Below are positions 36,241-49,000 of a stretch of 64,000 nucleotides of DNA, piece after piece. Each line of letters starts with the position of its first letter. The first letter of the stretch is position 1. The stretch comes from Haematococcus lacustris (lineage: Eukaryota; Chlorophyta; Chlorophyceae; Chlamydomonadales; Haematococcaceae). The DNA lies in the NCBI GenBank assembly GCA_030144725.1, contig JASKMD010000006.1:1698586-1762585 (forward strand). Direction: 5' to 3'. A program made the translations under genes and the position numbers. The notes under the pieces are model-generated. The model was given only the letters and a program-made list of their open reading frames with translations, searched no databases and was not told the DNA's origin.

Positions 36241-39200
36241 ATGGGGCTAGGATTAGATTACTCGGGCGGAGAGTCGGAGGGCAGCCCAGGTCGCACTTCC
36301 TCCCCGTCATTGCGGCAACCGACTGAGCGCAGCAACCAGCTTGTGGGTTTCTCGCGGTTTCACTGCCCTTTGATCCATCGTCCGTCAACTGGTGGAGCAT
36401 GGGCCATGATGACTCGCCCCTGAGTTGCAGGACTTGGACGCTAAGGGACGTGAGCCGGAGCGGCCACGGGCCCCTGCTGCAAGCCAAGCACATCATAGCC
36501 AAGAACAAGGTAAAGAGTCCCAGCCTGCCATGGAGGGCACACCCAAGCAGCTGTTGGAACCCCTGCCGTGGGAGCAAGCCCTCTCTGCAGCTGCGCACGC
36601 GCAGCATTATTCATGTGGTCTTGTGCTGGTGACTACATCAGTAGCTAGTATGATGTGGTAGCTGCAGTCCTACTGGCCAGGTCAACAGGGCCTGCTGGGC
36701 AAGGTGCTCAGTCAGTTGCACTTACCCGCCCTCACCCAGCCCTGTGTGCAGCTGCCACCTAAGCTGGTCTGGCTGGCCTGGCCTGACCCTCTCCCTATGA
36801 GCTGCGTGGCCCTCGTGAGCTCGACATGCCGCCCCACAACATAGACAGGGTCACACATGCCTCTCACTCTCACTCACGACCTTCACCTCCATGTCACATG
36901 CCGCCTCACAACATAGACAGGGTCACACATGCCTCTCACTCTCACTCACGACCTTCACCTCCATGTCACATGCCGCCTCACCACATAGACAGGAGCACAC
37001 ATGCCTCTCACTCTCAAGCTTCACCTTAAGCGTCGCGAGTGCTGCTGGCTGCGTGCGCAGGGAGGCGGGCGGCAGCAGCTGAGCCCCACCCTGATGAGCG
37101 CCAGCGCCTCCACCCTGGCTCTGACACCAGGCCAGGCCGTGACGACCAGGGGTACAGCCACCGGGGCGGCAACGGCCACAGGGCAGAGCTGCGGGAGGGC
37201 AGTGACATGCGCCAGCAGGGCACCAGCAGGGCCCAGCTAGACCAGGAGGGGGGGCGCGGGGCCGCGGGGGGCGGCGGCGGCAGCCTGGCCCCTGACCCTG
37301 AGTCAGACCGGCGCTGGCGGCCCCAGCAGGAGCGGGAGCGGGCCCACCCCCCTGACCTGGGGGAGGGGGCCGGCAACCGGGGCAGGGCCTGGCGAGCGCC
37401 CAGCCCGGGAGCCAGCCACCCCTCATCCTCCCCGGGCCTGGACCCTGAAGCCAGGCTGGACGCCCAGGGCTGGGGCAGACCCAGGCGGCAGGCGGGCCCC
37501 CCCGGCTGGGGCCAAGACGAGGGCCCTGGGTCAAGGGGGGGGGGAGAGGGTGGCGGGGGGAGGGGGAGGGGCGGGGGGGACAGCTGGGCAGACGACCGTG
37601 GCGGTGGCCAGCGAGCCGAGGGTGGCAGCAAGCGCAGCCGCAGCCCAGCTGGGGGGAGAGAGCTGCCAGGGCCCCCCCCCTGGAACCCCCAAAGCCTGGG
37701 CGGTGTGGGGCGGGGGGGGCGGCTGCCTGGGGAGTATGGCGGCAGGAGCAGCTCAGGTGGTGGTGCCGGCAATGGGAGGGATGTGGGAGTGGGCAGGGAG
37801 GAGGGGAGAGGGGGTCCAGGCCCTGGTGACGCCGGGGGGTGGGAGCGGGGCAGCCGGGGGGGGAGGGAAGGGGTGGGGGGTCAGCGGCAGGGTGACAGGT
37901 GCTGGGCTCAGGAAGTGCAGCCAGGGAGGGGAGGGGAGGACAGGGGTGGCCGGCTGCAAGACAGTTACAGGCGGCAGCAGGATGATGGTGGTGGAGGTGG
38001 ACGGCAGGGCGGCGAGCTGGGCAGTGACAGGGGGCAGGGGAGGGAGGCAGAGGGGAGGGGGCGGCCCGCTAGCTTCCCCTCCCCTAGTCAGCAGGCGGGG
38101 GGCGAGCGGGGCGATGACAAGGGCTATGACAGGCGGCAAGGCGCCCAGGAGGGTCCCAGGGACCGCAGGTGTGAGCCGGGGTATGACCGGGAGCGTGACC
38201 GGGCCTATGACCAGCGGAGTGACCGAGGTAGGGAACGGGGCTATGAGCAGCGGGGAGGGCGTGGGAATGGCTGGGGCAGTGACCGGGGCAGTGACCGAGG
38301 GAGTGACCGCGGGAGTGACCGGGGCTACGACAGGGGTTATGATGGAGGGGACAACCGGGGTCATAGTCGAGGTTATGACAGAGGGGGTAATCGGGGGTAT
38401 GATCGTGGGAGTGACCGGGGGTATGACCGTGGGTATGACCGAGGCAATGGGCGGGGACCCGAGCGTGAAGAGCAGCGCGGGCGGCGCTCAGACCGCAGTG
38501 CCGAGCGTGAGGGCAGTGCGGGCAGCAGGTGAGGCGGAGGGACGCAAGGGCCAAGGCCAGGGGCCATGGGGGGTAAGATGCGCAGCAGTCTTGGAGTGTG
38601 GTCGCGGGGATGAGCTAGGCACAGCCAGGCTGGCCGCATGCAGCTGATGTGTGCCCTGCACTGCTGAGGGTGCCGGCTTTGAGCACCACCAAACAAGCAG
38701 CAGCAGCAGCTCCGTCCAGCCCTGCCCTTGCTAGCCACGGACAGCTCCCTCTCTGGCCTCAGTGCCACAGGTCTCTCACACCTGCTGACTGCCCCTCCCC
38801 TTCCCCTCCTCCCCTTCCCCTCCTCCCTTTCCCCCCCCCCCCCCTCACCCCTTCTCTCCGCCTAGAGGCTGCTGCTCTTCCCAGCCCAACCCACCCCACT
38901 GCTGTCCGCACCCACCTTCCATCCCTTCCCCCAGGCCCTGCCCCCCTCAACCTGCCCCCCCTCAACCTGCCCCCCCTCAACCTGCCCCCCCTCAACCTGC
39001 CCCCCCTCAACCTGCCCCCCCTCAACCTGCCCCCCCTGACCTGCCCCCCCTGACCTGCCCCCCCTGACCTGCCCCCCCTGACCTGCCCCCCCTGACCTGC
39101 CCCCCCTGACCTGCCCCCCCTGACCTGCCCCCCCTGACCTGCCCCCCCTGACCTGCCCCCCCTGACCTGCCCCCCCTGACCTGCCCCCCCTGACCTGCCC

Positions 39201-41224
39201 CCCCTGACCTGCCCCCCCTGACCTGCCCCCCCTGACCTGCCCCCCCTGACCTGCCCCCCCTGACCTGCCCCCCCTGACCTGCCCCCCCTGACCTGCCCCC
39301 CCTGACCTGCCCCCCCTGACCTGCCCCCCCTGACCTGCCCCCCCTGACCTGCCCCCCCTGACCTGCCCCCCCTGACCTGCCCCCCCTGACCTGCCCCCCC
39401 TGACCTGCCCCCCCTGACCTGCCCCCCCTGACCTGCCCCCCCTGACCTGCCCCCCCTGACCTGCCCCCCCTGACCTGCCCCCCCTGACCTGCCCCCCCTG
39501 ACCTGCCCCCCCTGACCTGCCCCCCCTGACCTGCCCCCCCTGACCTGCCCCCCCTGACCTGCCCCCCCTGACCTGCCCCCCCTGACCTGCCCCCCCTGAC
39601 CTGCCCCCCCTGACCTGCCCCCCCTGACCTGCCCCCCCTGACCTGCCCCCCCTGACCTGCCCCCCCTGACCTGCCCCCCCTGACCTGCCCCCCCTGACCT
39701 GCCCCCCCTGACCTGCCCCCCCTGACCTGCCCCCCCTGACCTGCCCCCCCTGACCTGCCCCCCCTGACCTGCCCCCCCTGACCTGCCCCCCCTGACCTGC
39801 CCCCCCTGACCTGCCCCCCCTGACCTGCCCCCCCTGACCTGCCCCCCCTGACCTGCCCCCCCTGACCTGCCCCCCCTGACCTGCCCCCCCTGACCTGCCC
39901 CCCCTGACCTGCCCCCCCTGACCTGCCCCCCCTGACCTGCCCCCCCTGACCTGCCCCCCCTGACCTGCCCCCCCTGACCTGCCCCCCCTGACCTGCCCCC
40001 CCTGACCTGCCCCCCCTGACCTGCCCCCCCTGACCTGCCCCCCCTGACCTGCCCCCCCTGACCTGCCCCCCCTGACCTGCCCCCCCTGACCTGCCCCCCC
40101 TGACCTGCCCCCCCTGACCTGCCCCCCCTGACCTGCCCCCCCTGACCTGCCCCCCCTGACCTGCCCCCCCTGACCTGCCCCCCCTGACCTGCCCCCCCTG
40201 ACCTGCCCCCCCTGACCTGCCCCCCCTGACCTGCCCCCCCTGACCTGCCCCCCCTGACCTGCCCCCCCTGACCTGCCCCCCCTGACCTGCCCCCCCTGAC
40301 CTGCCCCCCCTGACCTGCCTCCTCTGACCTGCCCCCCCTGACCTGCTTGCCGCTCCCCTGCCACCACAGCGGGCCCCCCCCGCCCCCCCTGCCTGCAGGC
40401 CCCCCTCCACGCGCTCCTCCGGCTTCAGCGCCCGGCCTCCTGCCTCTGGCCCTGCGACCGACCCCAAGGCCCCCAGCGGCCCTGGCCCCGGCCAGCTGCC
40501 CCCTCTGGCTGCTGACCCGGCTGAGCTGGTGCGGCGCATGATGGGGGGGCCCCTCACTGGGGCCGGCCTGCCCCTGGGGGGTGGCCCCTCCTCCTCCACC
40601 ACCAGCCACCTCAGCGTTGAGCAGAAGAAGGCGCTGCTGTGGGGCAGCAAGAAGGTGGAGGCAAACCTGATGAAGGCAGGGGTCGGCTCGCCTGCCCCCG
40701 CCCCCACCTCTGAGACCCTGGCGACGCCAGCAGGGGGGGGTGGGGGGGAGGGGGGAAGGGGGGAAGGGGCGCCGGCCGCTGGGGGGGGGGTGGCGCCTCA
40801 AGTGGCTGCTGCGGTGTTTGGCCGCAACCGCTGGGACGGCGCGGAGTTTGAGAGCGAAGCGGAGCGCAAGAAGTTCCTGCGTATCATGGTGAGTGGGGGG
40901 GTGGGTTGGGGGTGGGGGTGGGGGGTAGATGCGGGGGCGGGAGGGGGTGCCAGGGGAGGTGAGGTCAGGGATGTTGGCCGGAGGTCTGGCCAGGTGGCTT
41001 GAGCGGCCCCCTCTGGTGGGTGGAGGCCAGGGAGTCTGTGTGGCCAGGTGGGTGACGGTGAGGGCGGTGGGCGGTGGGCTGTCACAACCAGCGGCCACTA
41101 GGTTGTTGGGATGTGGTGGCGTGCGGGGGGTGGGCGGGCGGGTGGGCGAGGGGAAAAAGCCGGTACACAGCCGAGCAGTGGCTGAGAAAGGGTCTACCGC
41201 GCCCTGGCCTGGCCAAGGACCTCC

Positions 41225-41255
<31 letters not shown>

Positions 41256-41940
41256 TAGCCGGGTGCCGCTGCAGCAGGGAGGCAGAGCGGCAGTGGGGAA
41301 GCGGCAGCGTGAGGGGCAGGCTGGAGGAGCCCCCCTGGTGCCTGGGTGGGTTGAGGCGGTCCTGGTGGCGTGCGGGGGTGGAGGGGTGGGGGTGGTGGGA
41401 AAGCCGGTACACAGCCCAGCCATGGTTGAGCAGGGGTCCACTGTTCAGTGGCCTGGTGTGTTGAGGCGGTCCTGGTGTGGAGCGCTGCTGCTGAGCCAGG
41501 TAGCCAGGGGTGGTGATGGTGGTGGGGGTGGGGTGCCTGGTGCAGGGCGTGAAGGCGGCAGCTGAGGCGGTGGCCGCGGCGCCCCCCCCGGCCAGCACTG
41601 ACCAACCCCTGGCCGCAATGAACCGTGGGTGTCATGGGCTGCGAGGGGCTGGGAGGGTCGAGGTCAGCGGGGTGACTTGGGGAGGTGACATAAACAAGGA
41701 GGGGCTGCGAGGGTGACACAAGGCACCAGGCGCCAGGCAGGGGGGCAGGCAGGGGGGCAGCAAGGGAGCCAGGCAGGGGGGCAGGCAGCTGCATGTACCT
41801 GGTCCAGGCTGACAGTCAGGGCCACGTCCGGAAGCAGCTGGGCTGTGTGTGCTCATGATGCTCATGTTGCTCATGATACGTTGCTGCAGCGTGCACACGG
41901 CACAGAAGCAACTGCTGTCACCAACAAACTGGTGCTTGTG

Positions 41941-41977
<37 letters not shown>

Positions 41978-42085
41978 CTGTGTGTACCCGCAGGCCGGGT
42001 GCAGGAGCGTGTGCTGCACGACATCGAGGCGGCCTACAGTCGTGGCCTGGCACAGACTGGCCGCACCACAGGCCTGGGCTCGTGA
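36241..42085 (+). CDS. SMAP-domain (RSRC2-like) arginine/glycine-rich protein
   Basis: Proposed exons are 36241-36342, 36431-36509, 37061-38528, 40399-40888 and 42005-42085, all phase-compatible, giving 739 aa. Residues of about 60-550 are rich in R, G, D and S and end in a regular series of GSDRG/GYDRG/GYDRGY repeats, an RGG-like low-complexity region of the sort found in RNA-binding and splicing proteins. The C-terminus carries the SMAP (small acidic protein) domain seen at the end of RSRC2-type proteins: LSVEQKKALLWGSKKVE, then NRWDGAEFESEAERKKFLRI, then AAYSRGLAQTGRTTGLGS at the end. A role in nuclear RNA metabolism is inferred from that family. The expected glycine after LRIM is not encoded at the junction, so a further micro-exon between 40,889 and 42,004 is possible. 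The third intron contains a 1.3-kb minisatellite. Confidence 0.72.
36824..37024. repeat. 72-bp tandem repeat, 2.8 copies
   Basis: Copies begin at 36,824, 36,896 and 36,968, each starting ACATGCCGCC and containing ACATAGACAGG and CTCTCACTCTCA. The repeat lies in the second intron of the SMAP-domain gene, just upstream of the exon at 37,061. Confidence 0.92.
38940..40340. repeat. 14-bp minisatellite, about 100 copies, in SMAP gene intron
   Basis: Six or seven copies of CCTGCCCCCCCTCAA (from about 38,940) are followed by about 92 nearly perfect copies of TGCCCCCCCTGACC from 39,027 to 40,318, with a couple of diverged units at the end. The homogeneity implies recent expansion. The plus (sense) strand is C-rich, so the template strand is G-rich. 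Long minus-strand frames rich in GGQVRGGRSGGA stay open in all three phases because of the repeat and are not genes. Confidence 0.97.
41944..41978. repeat. GT dinucleotide microsatellite
   Basis: About 16 GT units lie within the last intron of the SMAP-domain gene, roughly 25 bp before its 3' splice site. Confidence 0.95.
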
Positions 42086-43020
42086 CCGGCCTGGCCAGCC
42101 CAGCCTAGCCCCACTGGGGGTCAGCCTGCCTGCTCATTCCCTGCCGCTGCCAATAGCACAGCCACTGGCACTCAGCTCAGAAGGTTAGGGGCACGTGGAG
42201 GGTGGTGGCACACCTTGGCAAGCGTGCCGCGGACAGGCGCAACTTGCACGCCTCACTAATGCACCTGCCCCTTGTCTAGCCCCTGCCATGCTGGGGCGCT
42301 GCCTAGGCACGCCTCCCTGGCAAGACTGCCCCTGAGGCAGCCCCTCCAGTGGGGGTCACGCACAAGGCACGCTCTGCTGGGGCGCCTGGGGCAGCAGGGG
42401 CCAGGAGCCTAGGCCTGCAGGGGTGTGTTGGCAGTGTGACAGTACAGCCAGGTGGGCAGTGCAGTGCCTGGCAGTTCAATCTGGCAGCTGTCAACGTAGT
42501 GGCCGGTGCTGCGCTGTGGACCAGCCCTAGTGAGAGTCGAGGTGCTGCTCTGTGTGGAGCGAAGTGCAGCCTCTGGAGCCATGTAGGGCATGTGCTCACG
42601 GCTGGTACGCTGGGGCGTGGGCAATGCTGGCTGTGTGTTGGCAGGGCTGTTGACAATGCTTTACAGCACTCAGAAGGATGTTGGGGATTGCTTGAACAAG
42701 AAGCAGTCCAGCTGCTCAAGCGTGCGCATATGGGTGTGTTGCCAGGCCTAGTGACACTGTACCTGTAAAGCTGTCTGTATGACCAGCCCTAATCTAAAAC
42801 CTCCGCATGGCATGTGACCCTGTCTGTTTGCTGGGGCCGAACAGGAGATGGCCAAGCCAGGCCTGGAGCTTGGGCAGGGAGGACCGACAGCAGTCCGTCA
42901 TTCATGTTCAATCAATGTGAAGACCTTGATGACAACGCCGCTTCTCCTTGTTCGCTAGGTATGCAAAAGCATGCATGGACCTGGGCTACGAACCTTGGAT
43001 GCCTGTGCGTATGAACGCTG
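42086..43020. other. 3' UTR of SMAP gene and MMS19 upstream region
   Basis: A TGTAA signal at 42,764-42,768 may end the SMAP-domain transcript. No other gene is visible up to the MMS19 start. The segment just before 43,021 has an open frame in another phase that I do not take as coding. Confidence 0.5.
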
Positions 43021-46000
43021 ATGGCGATAGACTCTACGGTGGCAGCGTATCTGGAGCCCTCCGCGTCGGCTGCAGAGCGCACACAATGTGTACAATGCAT
43101 CGTCGCCCTGTTGACGCAGCGGAGCCAGACCGCGCTGAGCCTGGTACGTCGACCACTGCTCACGCGCACGCCGCTCACTGTCTTACATGCACGGAGCCTT
43201 GCAGGTGCAAGCCCTGCAGGCATGCCTGATCAGCGACGATGCGGAGCAGCGGCTGCGGGGCACGAGCCTGCTGAATGAGGTGACGTGCTCGCGCGGTCGC
43301 GAGTGCGCAGTAACAGCAATGCCGCATGAGCGATATCATGACACCGCCACATGGCTGGCCCCTGCAGGTCATTCGCGCAGGCGGCCCTCACAGAGCCCTG
43401 GCGCCTGGCGACCTGCAGCACCTGGCGACCTTCATGACTGCGCGTCTGTCTGATTGGTAAGTTTCCGCCTCATGCCTGCTGCTGCTGGTGCTGCTGCTGG
43501 TGCTGCGGCTCACATGAATTCACCCCCTCCCACTCCCACTCCCCTCCCACTGCTCCCCATGTTCCCACATCCTGCTGCCAGGTCTTGCACAGAGCCGGCA
43601 GCGCAGGCCTGCACCGCCCTGCTGCAGCTGGGCCGGCCGCCTCCCAGCCACGCGACTCAGCCCTCAGCCAGCTCCCAGGCCTGCCTGGCCGAGTCAGACT
43701 GCCTGGGCCTGGTGCGGAGCGTGGTGGATGAGCTGGCGGGCCACGTGCAGGAGCTGACGCAGCGCGAGCGCCAGGCCAGCCTGCAGCTCATGCTGACCGC
43801 TACCCAGGTCAGGCCAGGCGGGACAGCAAGCCTGGCAAGGGGCAGCTGTGACCAGTGTATGCGGGGCTTTGGCTAGGCCAGGTCAGGGAAGAGCTGTTCT
43901 GGTCAGCTGCTGATGAACACCACTCAGCCCTGACCCTGACCCTGGCCCTGACCCTGGCCCTGACCCTGACCCTGACCCTGACCCTGACCCTGACCCTGAC
44001 CCTGACCCTGACCCTGACCCTGACCCTGACCCTGACCCTGACCCTGACCCTGACCCTGACCCTGACCCTGACCCTGACCCTGACCCTGACCCTGACCCTG
44101 ACCCTGACCCTGACCCTGACCCTGACCCTGACCCTGACCCTGACCCTGACCCTGACCCTGACCCTGACCCTGACCCTGACCCTGACCCTGACCCTGACCC
44201 TGACCCTGACCCTGACCCTGACCCTGGCCCTGGCCCTGGCCCTGACCCTGACCCTGACCCTGACCCTGACCCTGACCCTGACCCTGGCCCTGGCCCTGAC
44301 CCTGACCCTGACCCTGACCCTGACCCTGGCCCTGGCCCTGACCCTGACCCTGACCCTGACCCTGACCCTGACCCTGACCCTGACCCTGACCCTGACCCTG
44401 ACCCTGGCCCTGACCCTGACCCTGACCCTGACCCTGACCCTGACCCTGACCCTGACCCTGACCCTGGCCCTGACCCTGACCCTGACCCTGACCCTGACCC
44501 TGACCCTGACCCTGGCCCTGACCCTGACCCTGACCCTGACCCTCGCCCCATCCCTGACCCTGACCCTGACCCTGACCCTGACCCTGACCCTGACCCTGAC
44601 CCTGACCCTGACCCTGACCCTGACCCTGACCCTGACCCTGGCCCTGACCCTGACCCTGACCCTGACCCTCGCCCCATCCCTGGCCCTGACACTGACCCTG
44701 ACCCTGACCCTGACCCTGACCCTGGCCCTGACACTGACACTGACCCTGACCCTGACCCTGGCCCTGACCCTGACCCTGACCCTGACCCTGACCCTGACCC
44801 TGGCCCTGACCCTGACCCTGACCCTGGCCCTGACCCTGACCCTGACCCTGACCCTGACCCTGACCCTGACCCTGACCCTGACCCTGACCCTGACCCTGAC
44901 CCTGACCCTGACCCTGACCCTGACCCTGGCCCTGACCCTGACCCTGACCCTGACCCTGACCCTGACCCTGACCCTGACCCTGACCCTGACCCTGACCCTG
45001 GCCCTGACCCTGACCCTGACCCTGACCCTGACCCTGACCCTGGCCCTGACCCTGACCCTGACCCTGACCCTCGCCCCATCCCTGGCCCTGGCCCTGACCC
45101 TGACCCTGACCCTGACCCTGACCCTGACCCTGACCCTGACCCTGACCCTGACCCTGACCCTGACCCTGACCCTGACCCTGACCCTGACCCTGACCCTGAC
45201 CCTGGCCCTGACCCTGACCCTGACCCTGACCCTGACCCTGGCCCTGACCCTGACCCTGACCCTGACCCTGGCCCTGACCCTGACCCTGACCCTGACCCTG
45301 ACCCTGACCCTGACCCTGACCCTGACCCTGACCCTGACCCTGACCCTGACCCTGACCCTGACCCTGACCCTGACCCTGACCCTGACCCTGACCCTGACCC
45401 TGGCCCTGACCCTGACCCCACTGGTGATCCCACCCCCCTGCCCCAGGCCCCTGCCCCTGCCCTCTGCCCCACCTTCCGTGCCCCTCTGCTGTGTGGCCAG
45501 GTGTGCGGGTTGGCTGCTGCCCGGTCAGGCCTGGACCTAGCGGAGGCCTGTGTGGCCGCCATTGACGGGGAGAAGGACCCGCGCTGCCTGCTGCTGGCCT
45601 TCAGCCTGGTCAAGGTCAGTGCCGCCAGGTGGTCCACCAAGCCTGGTCTTGGTCCAGGTCAGGTCAGGCCAGCAGCCCCACCTCTGCGCCCTGCTTGCGG
45701 CTGGCTTAGCCCCCACACCCAGCAGGTCGCTGGGCGCTGTGCTGAGCTTGCTGAGCTGCTGATGGGCACAGCTAGCAACGTAAGCCCGCCAGGCTGAACA
45801 TCCAGCATGAGCATCACCTCCCACACCCCTGCTGCTACTCTGGTGACAACCCCACAGCCCAGTGAAGGTGATGGTGATGAGGTAGAGCTCGACTGCACTA
45901 GGCAGGTCCTGATCATGATGCTCAAGACGTTGATCATGGTGTTCAAGGCTCCAGTCTTCTGCTAGTCTGGCTGCCGCTGCCACCAGCCAGCCCTTGGCAA

Positions 46001-49000
46001 CCGCTGAGGCTCTGGCCACTGCCACCAAGCGCTGCCCTGTCCCTGCGTGTCTGGACCCTGCCCTGCCTCAAAGTCAGGCGTCATAAGCAACCGTAGCCCT
46101 GCACCAGCCCTGGGGGTGCTCCAGGAACTTTTGCCAAATGGTGCTAACTGTAGCCTCTGACCTCAGCCTCAGCCTCTGACTCAGCCTCTGACCTCAGCCT
46201 CAGCCTCAGCCTCAGCCTCAGCCTCAGCCTCAGCCTCAGCCTCAGCCTCAGCCTCAGCCTCAGCCTCAGCCTCAGCCTCAGCCTCAGCCTCAGCCTCAGC
46301 CTCAGCCTCAGCCTCAGCCTCAGCCTCAGCCTCAGCCTCAGCCTCAGCCTCAGCCTCAGCCTCAGCCTCAGCCTCAGCCTCAGCCTCAGCCTCAGCCTCA
46401 GCCTCAGCCTCAGCCTCAGCCTCAGCCTCAGCCTCAGCCTCAGCCTCAGCCTTGCTGACTCTGTCACCTAGGCCTGACTGCCTTGAATACCGTGACAGTA
46501 GTGCTGCTAGCACCCCCTCCCCGAAATAGACAGCCTGGCTGCCCTGTTGCACCTGCTGCCCCTCTTACCTGGCCCTGGCCCTCTGGCCCTGCCAGGGTTG
46601 TGCTCCTCACTGCCGCTGCTATTGCCGCTGCTGTCGTTACTGCCGCTGCTTCTCCCTCTTCTGCTGCAGGCATAGTGCTGCTGACCCTCCCCGCCCTGTC
46701 CTGCCCTGCCCTGCCCTGCCCAGCCCTGCCCTGCCCTGTTCTGGCCTGCAGGCAGTGGCCAGTGTATACCACCAGCCCGGCGTGTCGCCCCTGGCCTTCC
46801 AGGCGCAAGCTCCGGAGGTGGTGGAGGTGCTCAGCTGCTACTTCCCACTCACCTTCACACCGCCAAAGAACGACCCACACAGGTGCACACACACGCTTGC
46901 CTGACCGCCTTGGGCCCCCACCCACGCACCTGCCTCATGCTGTTTTGTTCCTGGGGTACTCTGCTTAATATTACTCCTGCAGTGTCCTTATCCTTCTTTC
47001 TCTCCTTCTGCAACCATTACCATTACTGTTGTTATTGTTGTTATCAGAACCATGAACGTAGTCTCCCTTCCGATTCGTGAGGCTTCGCAAAGTAGTATTG
47101 AATACTTTTTCCCGACCCCGGTTGCGTTTGGATAGGTGCTCGCGAGATGTTAGGGTTGCACATCCGTTGCTTTATACACCCACATAACAACCCCCAAAAG
47201 GAGTTTTCTATAATGCAAAAACTGCATCAAAACATAACTGTTTCGCGGATGTGGGTGCAATAACATGTTATCGACAACCATCCCTTGCATAACTCGTAAA
47301 TTTTGCCGTGGTCTACACACTTCTTGCACAGGTCACCCAGTCAAGCCACACGCTCAGCAAGTCAAGGACACTGTGCAAGGGCACTGTCACTGTGCACCAA
47401 GTCACCCGTCTAGACTTGGCACCGGTAGGGCACTGAACCTCCCCCATGAAGTCATGGTGCTCCTGTGGCTGCTTGCAGTGACGGCATATCTCTTTATCCT
47501 CCTCTGAACACTCAAACCTGTGTGCCCTTGCAATCACCCATGCCGCAGCCTTGGCACAGGCAAGCACCCCAGTAGCTGACTTGGTGCGGCCAGCCTCCCG
47601 AGCTGCTGCCCCAGCCTGGCCAACCACCCTAACAACTGACTTCGTGTAACCAGCTACCTCGGCTAATAACTTGCCACTCCCCATCCTTCGCTGCTGGCAC
47701 TGCTACGCGCTAGGGTCGCAGGCTAGCAGCAGCCCGATGCTAGAGTGCTTGCGAGGTCCGCCCGGTCCGCACTACTCGACAGCCGCATCTCCTCGATTAA
47801 GAGCCCTTAGAGGGAGCGTTTATCCGTGTCGGTCAATCTCGACAGCCGCATTTTCTCGGTTGAGAATGAGAGCAGTCCGAGAGCATAATGCGAAAAGAAT
47901 GGCCGAGGCCGCGGAAGAAAGAATGGCGCGGACACTCATGTCGAGGCGCAGCCAAGACCTATACCCCTATATCCCTATACCTATCCCTATACCTACATAT
48001 GTAATAGTACTTATCACTGTAATGATTAATATGATATATACTATTGCCACTCTTCTTCTTCTTCTTCTTCTTCTTCTTCTTGTTCTTCTTTGCACCTGCC
48101 TCATGCAGCCCCCGCATCCCCCAGCCCAGTGTATGGTGTTGTGCAGGATCAGCCGGGCCCAGCTGGCCTGTGCGCTGGAGGAGGCACTGGCTGCCAGCCC
48201 CTTCCTGGCCACCTGGGCGGTGCCGCTGGTGTTGGAAAAGCTGAGCAGCACCTACAGGTACCCTGGGGGGAGCAGTGGGTGGGTTGTGGGGAGAGGGGCG
48301 GGGGGCGAGGGTATTCAGGGGAGGAGGGTTTGATGTCTCACACCAGATGTACCTGAAAGGTCAGCAGCCCAGGTTGAGTTGAGGTTGAGGGTGCTCACAG
48401 GCCTTCAGGGTGGGTGCAGGCCTCACAGCAGCCTGACAGGCCACTGGGGCCGACAAGGTGCTCCTGGGCTGGCCTGCTAGTGCCAGGGCTTACCCTGTGT
48501 GACCTCACCCCACCCCCCTGCTGCGGCCAGGCCAGCCAAGGAGGACGCCCTCAGTGCCCTCACAGCCTGCTGCCGGGGCTACGGCCCAGAGGCCCTGCGC
48601 CCCCACCTGCCCGCAGTGAGTCTAGCCCCCCTCCCTGGGTGTATCTGGCGCCATGCAATGACATCTATGACATCATTGACTTTGTGTGAATGACGACCCA
48701 CATTCACTCCATGCAGGAACAGTCTTCCTGCCAGGACTACCGTGCATTCAACCCTGCTCCACCCCCACCCCCACCCCACCCCACCCCTTGCCCTACCGCC
48801 CTGGTGCCTCTGCAGGTGTGGCAGGCCCTGCGTACCGAGGTGCTTGCCCCAGCAGCCCTGGGCCTGGCTGGGTCAGAGCTGGCCGCCAGCCGCACCCTGG
48901 CCAGCAGGGCGGCCGCCTGCCTGCACACCCTGGCCAGCCTCTACGCCCCCTGCCCCCCTGCCTCAGCCCCTCACCTCAACCCCAACACACAAGGCCAGCC

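Noticed and set aside
38759..41098. Minus-strand open frames up to 779 codons rich in GGQVRGGRSGGA
   Set aside because: They are the translation of the 14-bp minisatellite, open in every phase and antisense to the SMAP-domain gene whose exons flank it in phase.
41849..42004. Coding sequence through the GT microsatellite before the last SMAP-gene exon
   Set aside because: The frame is open but translates to VCVCVC. The acceptor at 42,004 gives the conserved ERVLHDIEAAYSRGL segment in the correct phase.
43855..45640. Leu-Thr and Gly-Ser repeat proteins of over 560 codons
   Set aside because: Pure translation of the CCCTGA hexamer array, which lies inside an MMS19 intron between exons that join in phase.
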